DNA of 64,000 nt from Raineyella sp044508675. GTDB taxonomy: Bacteria; Actinomycetota; Actinomycetes; Propionibacteriales; Propionibacteriaceae. The position numbers and the translations under genes were made by a program. Shown piece by piece: positions 60,484-64,000 of this stretch; position 1 is the stretch's first letter; each line of letters starts with the position of its first letter. The notes below the pieces were generated by a model. The model had not been told where the DNA came from, searched no databases, and saw nothing but the letters and a program-made list of their open reading frames with translations. The stretch is taken from contig JBIQHF010000004.1 in the NCBI GenBank assembly GCA_044508675.1, forward strand, positions 124,001 through 188,000, written 5' to 3'.

Positions 60484-61467
60484 TCAGATCTTGCGGATCC
60501 GCACCCACTTCACCTCGTGGTTCTGGCCCTTGCGCAGGATCGCGGTCGCCCGCCCGCGGGTCGGACGGATGTTGAGCGCCAGGTTCGGCCCGTTGATCGT
60601 GTCCCAGATGTTCGCCGCCTGGCGGGTCGCCGCCTCCTCGCTCATCTGCGCGTAGCGGCCGAAGTACGAGCGCGGATCCAGGAAGGCGGTCCGCCGCAGC
60701 GACATGAACCGCTCCAGGTACCAGGTGCGGATGTCGTCGGAGGCGGCGTCGACGTACACCGAGAAGTCGAAGAAGTCGCTCAGTGTCGCCTCGGTGGAGC
60801 CGTCCCGGTGCACCCGGGCCGGCTGCAGCACGTTGAGGCCCTCGATCACCACGATGTCGGGCTCGTGCAGCACCTGCCGCTCGCCGGGGACGATGTCGTA
60901 CGTCATGTGCGAGTAGACCGGGGCGCTCACCTCCGGCTTGCCCGACTTCACGTCCATCACGAAGCGGAGCAGCGCCCGCCGGTCGTACGACTCGGGGAAG
61001 CCCTTGCGGTGCATGATGCCGCGCTGGATCAGCTCCTCGTTGGGGTAGAGGAAGCCGTCGGTGGTGACGAGTTCAACCCTCGGGTGATCCGGCCAGTTGC
61101 GCAGCAGCTCGGTCAGCAGGCGGGCGGTCGTCGACTTCCCGACCGCCACCGAGCCGGCGATCCCGATCACGAACGGGGTGCGCCGCACATCGAGGCGCAG
61201 GAACGAGTTGGTCGCCCGGTAGAGGTTGCCACGGTGTCGGAAGTGCAGGCTGAGCAGTCGGGTGAGCGGCTGGTAGACGTCCACCACGTCCTGCATCGAC
61301 GTCGGGTCGCCCAGGCCGCGCAGCCGTGCGAGTGTCTCCTCGCTCAGCGGCGAGGGCAGCGCATTCGCCAACTCGGCCCAGTGCTCCCGGGAGCGCTGGA
61401 CGTACGGTCCGCGGCCGGTGACCTGCCGGTCCGGATCGTCGTGGCTCGGCGAGGGTAGGGCGGACAT
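60484..61467 (-). CDS. coaA: Pantothenate kinase, type I
   Basis: CoaA phosphorylates pantothenate, the first step of coenzyme A synthesis. The 327-residue protein has the P-loop VIGIAGSVAVGKSTTARLLT, TTDGFLYPNEELIQRGIMHR, the substrate segment SHMTYDIVPGE, and the C-terminal NIRPTRGRATAILRKGQNHE. Two close starts exist, ATG at 61476 and ATG at 61467; 61467 is used because CAGAAT lies 7 nt before it in the pattern of neighbouring leaderless genes. It is divergent from glmS. Confidence 0.95.
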   Translation of the reverse strand: MSALPSPSHDDPDRQVTGRGPYVQRSREHWAELANALPSPLSEETLARLRGLGDPTSMQDVVDVYQPLTRLLSLHFRHRGNLYRATNSFLRLDVRRTPFVIGIAGSVAVGKSTTARLLTELLRNWPDHPRVELVTTDGFLYPNEELIQRGIMHRKGFPESYDRRALLRFVMDVKSGKPEVSAPVYSHMTYDIVPGERQVLHEPDIVVIEGLNVLQPARVHRDGSTEATLSDFFDFSVYVDAASDDIRTWYLERFMSLRRTAFLDPRSYFGRYAQMSEEAATRQAANIWDTINGPNLALNIRPTRGRATAILRKGQNHEVKWVRIRKI

Positions 61468-61575
61468 AGCGAACATTCTGCCGTCTCGGTGGGGTCGGTA
61501 CGCGGAGCGGCCACGTGACGGCCGGCGGCGTCCCTCACCGCGGCGGCGATTTTCCCTGCTGCGCCGTCGTCCGGT

Positions 61576-61581
61576 TACGCT
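61576..61581 (+). promoter_or_regulatory. -10 box for leaderless glmS
   Basis: TACGCT is followed by GCTTTCC (7 nt) and ATG at 61589. No glmS ribozyme-like region is possible with such a short leader. Confidence 0.5.
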
Positions 61582-61588
61582 GCTTTCC

Positions 61589-63433
61589 ATGTGTGGAATC
61601 GTTGGTTACGCCGGGCCCCGCAGTGCCCGTGAGGTGGTCGTCGAGGGGCTTCGGCGACTCGAGTACCGCGGATACGACTCGGCCGGTGTGGCCGTCGTGT
61701 CCGACGGTCAGATCTTCTCCGACAAGCGCGCGGGCAAGCTCGTGAACCTGGAGATGGCCCTGGACGAGCACCCGCTGCCAGAGTCCGGCACCGGCATCGG
61801 ACACACCCGCTGGGCCACCCACGGCGTGCCCAACGACCTGAACGCCCATCCGCACCTGTCCCAGGACGGGCGGGTCGCGGTGGTCCACAACGGCATCATC
61901 GAGAACTTCGCCGAGCTGCGCACGGAGCTGGCGGCCGCCGGCATCACCTTCCTCTCCGAGACCGACACCGAGGTCGCCGCCCAGCTGCTCGGCGTCCGGG
62001 TCGCCGGCGGCTCGGACCTGGTCACCGCGGTCCGTACGGTCGCGAACCGGCTCCAGGGCGCCTTCACCCTGGTCGCCATCGACGCGCAGGACCCCGACCG
62101 AGTCGTCGCCGCCCGCCGCAACTCGCCGCTGGTCGTCGGGGTCGGGGAGGGGGAGAACTTCCTGGCCTCCGACGTCGCCGCGTTCATCGAGCACACCCGC
62201 GAGGCGCTCGAACTGGGCCAGGACTCGATCGTGGAGATCACCCGCGACGGAGTCACCGTGACCGATTTCGACGGGCAGCCGGCCCAGGCCCGCGCCTACC
62301 ACGTGGACTGGGACCTGTCGGCCGCCGAGAAGGACGGCTACGACTGGTTCATGCGCAAGGAGATCCACGAGCAGCCGCGCGCCGTCGCCGACACCCTGCT
62401 GGGTCGCCACACCGAGGCCGGCGCCCTGACCCTGGACGAGATCCGCATCCCCGAGGCGGAGCTGCGCTCGGTCCAGAAGATCATCATCATCGCCGCCGGC
62501 ACCTCGTTCTACGCCGGCATGGTCGCCAAGTACGCCATCGAGCACTGGGTCCGGATCCCCTGCGAGGTCGAACTGGCCTCCGAGTTCCGCTACCGCGACC
62601 CGATCGTCGGCCCGACCACGCTGGTCGTCGCGATCTCCCAATCGGGGGAGACCGCCGACACGCTGATGGCGATCCGCCACGCCCGCGAGCAGCACGCCCG
62701 GGTGCTGGCGATCTGCAACACCAACGGCTCGACCATCCCGCGGGAGTCCGACGCGGTGATCTACACCCATGCCGGCCCCGAGATCGGCGTCGCCTCGACC
62801 AAGGGCTTCACCACTCAGCTGGCCGCCTGCTACCTGCTCGGCCTGTACCTCGCCCAGGTCAAGGGCACCATGTACGGCGACGAGATCGCCGCGGTGATGC
62901 GGGAGCTGGAGGGCATCCCGCCGCTGATGCAGGAGGTGCTCGACCGCTCCCAGGACGTGGTCGAGCTTGTCAGCCGGCTGATCGACCAGCCGTCGGTGCT
63001 CTTCCTCGGCCGGCATGTCGGCTACCCGATCGCACTGGAGGGCGCGCTGAAGCTGAAGGAGATCGCGTACATCCACGCCGAGGGCTTCGCCGCCGGCGAG
63101 CTCAAGCACGGTCCGATCGCCATCATCGAGCCGGGCATGCCGGTCTTCGTGGTGGTGCCGCCGCGCGGCCGTGACCAGTTGCATGAGAAGGTCATCTCCA
63201 ACATCCAGGAGATCCGGGCCCGGGGTGCCCGCCCGATCGTGCTGGCCGAGCAGGACGACGACGAGGTCGAGCAGTTCGCCTCGACCGTGATCCGGCTGCC
63301 GAAGGTCTCCACCATCCTCCAGCCGCTGGTGGCGATCATTCCGCTGCAGCTGTTCGCCTGTGAGCTGGCCACCCAGCTGGGCCACGACGTGGACCAGCCG
63401 CGGAACCTGGCCAAGTCCGTCACGGTGGAGTAG
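61589..63433 (+). CDS. glmS: Glutamine-fructose-6-phosphate aminotransferase
   Basis: GlmS makes glucosamine-6-phosphate from fructose-6-phosphate and glutamine. The 614-residue enzyme starts MCGIVGYAGPRSAREVVVEG, where Cys2 becomes the N-terminal nucleophile of the glutaminase domain after Met removal. HTRWATHGVPNDLNAHPH follows in the same domain. Two SIS domains come next (VAISQSGETADTLMAI and the later ELKHGPIAIIEPGMP), and the protein ends DQPRNLAKSVTVE as in all members. ATG at 61589 fixes the required Cys2. Confidence 0.98.
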   Translation: MCGIVGYAGPRSAREVVVEGLRRLEYRGYDSAGVAVVSDGQIFSDKRAGKLVNLEMALDEHPLPESGTGIGHTRWATHGVPNDLNAHPHLSQDGRVAVVHNGIIENFAELRTELAAAGITFLSETDTEVAAQLLGVRVAGGSDLVTAVRTVANRLQGAFTLVAIDAQDPDRVVAARRNSPLVVGVGEGENFLASDVAAFIEHTREALELGQDSIVEITRDGVTVTDFDGQPAQARAYHVDWDLSAAEKDGYDWFMRKEIHEQPRAVADTLLGRHTEAGALTLDEIRIPEAELRSVQKIIIIAAGTSFYAGMVAKYAIEHWVRIPCEVELASEFRYRDPIVGPTTLVVAISQSGETADTLMAIRHAREQHARVLAICNTNGSTIPRESDAVIYTHAGPEIGVASTKGFTTQLAACYLLGLYLAQVKGTMYGDEIAAVMRELEGIPPLMQEVLDRSQDVVELVSRLIDQPSVLFLGRHVGYPIALEGALKLKEIAYIHAEGFAAGELKHGPIAIIEPGMPVFVVVPPRGRDQLHEKVISNIQEIRARGARPIVLAEQDDDEVEQFASTVIRLPKVSTILQPLVAIIPLQLFACELATQLGHDVDQPRNLAKSVTVE

Positions 63434-63442
63434 GCAACGGCG

Positions 63443-63802
63443 ATGGCGGTGCTCGGGATCGGCGTCGACGTCTGCGAGGTCGCACGCTTCGAGGAGATGC
63501 TGTTGCGGACCCCCGGGCTGGTCGCGCGACTGTTCAGCGACGACGAGGCACGGCACCGTCCGGCCTCACTGGCCGCCAGGTTCGCCGCCAAGGAGGCGTT
63601 CGCGAAGGCGCTGGGCTCGCCGGGAGGAATGGTCTGGCGGGACTGCGAGGTCCGCAAGACCCCCGACGGGCAGCCCTACTTCGTCACCCGCGGAACCGTT
63701 GCCGAGCAGGAGCAGCGGCTGGGGGTGGCCCGCACCCACCTGACCATGTCCCACGACGGGGGCATCGCGACCGCGTTCGTCGTCTGCGAGGATGAGCGGT
63801 AG
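63443..63802 (+). CDS. acpS: Holo-[acyl-carrier-protein] synthase
   Basis: AcpS attaches the 4'-phosphopantetheine arm to acyl carrier protein. The 119-residue protein has the two Mg-binding motifs GIGVDVCEVARFEEM and ARFAAKEAFAKALG, and ends LTMSHDGGIATAFVV. It lies 9 bp after glmS and 22 bp before nnr, the usual actinobacterial order. GGCAACGGCG is a weak ribosome-binding region, so coupling to glmS is likely. Confidence 0.96.
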   Translation: MAVLGIGVDVCEVARFEEMLLRTPGLVARLFSDDEARHRPASLAARFAAKEAFAKALGSPGGMVWRDCEVRKTPDGQPYFVTRGTVAEQEQRLGVARTHLTMSHDGGIATAFVVCEDER

Positions 63803-63824
63803 GCAGGAACGCTAGGAGGCCGCC

Positions 63825-64000
63825 GTGCTGCTCGTCCACACCGTTGAATCGATTCGCGCCGCAGAGGAGGAGGCCTTCGCCCGGACGCCGGAGGGTGAGC
63901 TGATGCAGCGCGCCGCCGATGCCCTGGCCACCAGCCTGCTGACCGACCTGGGGCACACCGACGGGACGAAGGTGCTCGTCCTCGCCGGCCCCGGCAACAA
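63825..64000 (+). CDS. nnr: NAD(P)H-hydrate repair enzyme, YjeF family (3' end cut off)
   Basis: Only the first 58 codons are in the window: LLVHTVESIRAAEEEAFART, PEGELMQRAADALATSLL and KVLVLAGPGNN. They match the N-terminal epimerase domain (NnrE) of the bifunctional enzyme that repairs hydrated NAD(P)H. GTG at 63825 has AGGAGG 6 nt upstream. Whether the C-terminal dehydratase domain is present lies beyond the window. Confidence 0.9.
   Translation, partial: MLLVHTVESIRAAEEEAFARTPEGELMQRAADALATSLLTDLGHTDGTKVLVLAGPGN

Overview
This is a GC-rich (about two-thirds G+C by eye) chromosomal window from an actinobacterium, most likely a member of the Propionibacteriaceae or a close relative. The family call is inference from gene content and protein flavour: zinc-ribbon S14 and L36, NarGHJI and NarK of actinobacterial type, a DUF1707 protein, and many apparently leaderless genes. 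No rRNA or tRNA gene, CRISPR array, prophage or insertion sequence was seen.

The backbone is the translation super-locus: fusA (cut by the window edge) and tuf; the S10 and spc blocks rpsJ to rplO; secY-adk-map; infA-rpmJ-rpsM-rpsK-rpsD-rpoA-rplQ; and rplM-rpsI followed by glmM, coaA (opposite strand), glmS, acpS and a cut nnr gene. Three accessory blocks sit at the joints of this backbone.

Block 1 (3.3-23.5 kb, between tuf and rpsJ) holds a dihydrofolate-reductase-like gene, a truncated sigma-factor tail, a hemerythrin-like protein, a GH3 beta-hexosaminidase with a HAD-fold partner, an FrnE-type DsbA protein, treY, an aldo/keto reductase, a cation-efflux protein, a SixA phosphatase, and a complete nitrate-respiration set in the order mobA-narK-narG-narH-narJ-narI, then serB. 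Block 2 (36.9-42.9 kb, between map and infA) holds an unrecognised protein, a three-gene ABC importer of the TrpX/PF04392 type, yaaA, a DUF1707 membrane protein and a ferritin-like di-iron protein. Block 3 (47.1-57.8 kb, between rplQ and rplM) holds a GT4 glycosyltransferase, a large LuxR/MalT-like regulator with a degenerate P-loop, modA and modB without modC, a superoxide dismutase, a CsbD protein, an RNA-modification operon (trmB, truA and an RsmC-like gene) and citrate synthase.

The genes suggest an organism that can respire nitrate: the Mo-dependent NarGHI enzyme is supported by a cofactor gene (mobA) and molybdate uptake (modAB) in the same window. Many single genes are preceded by a TAnnnT box 6-7 nt upstream of the start codon with no Shine-Dalgarno sequence, the signature of leaderless transcription, while ribosomal-protein genes mostly have ribosome binding sites and translational overlaps. 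I found no convincing wholly new system. The best leads are the modB start and missing modC, the degenerate LuxR-type regulator facing a strong palindrome, the hairpin array before rpsM, the RNA-modification operon, and the strong excess of CGTACG.
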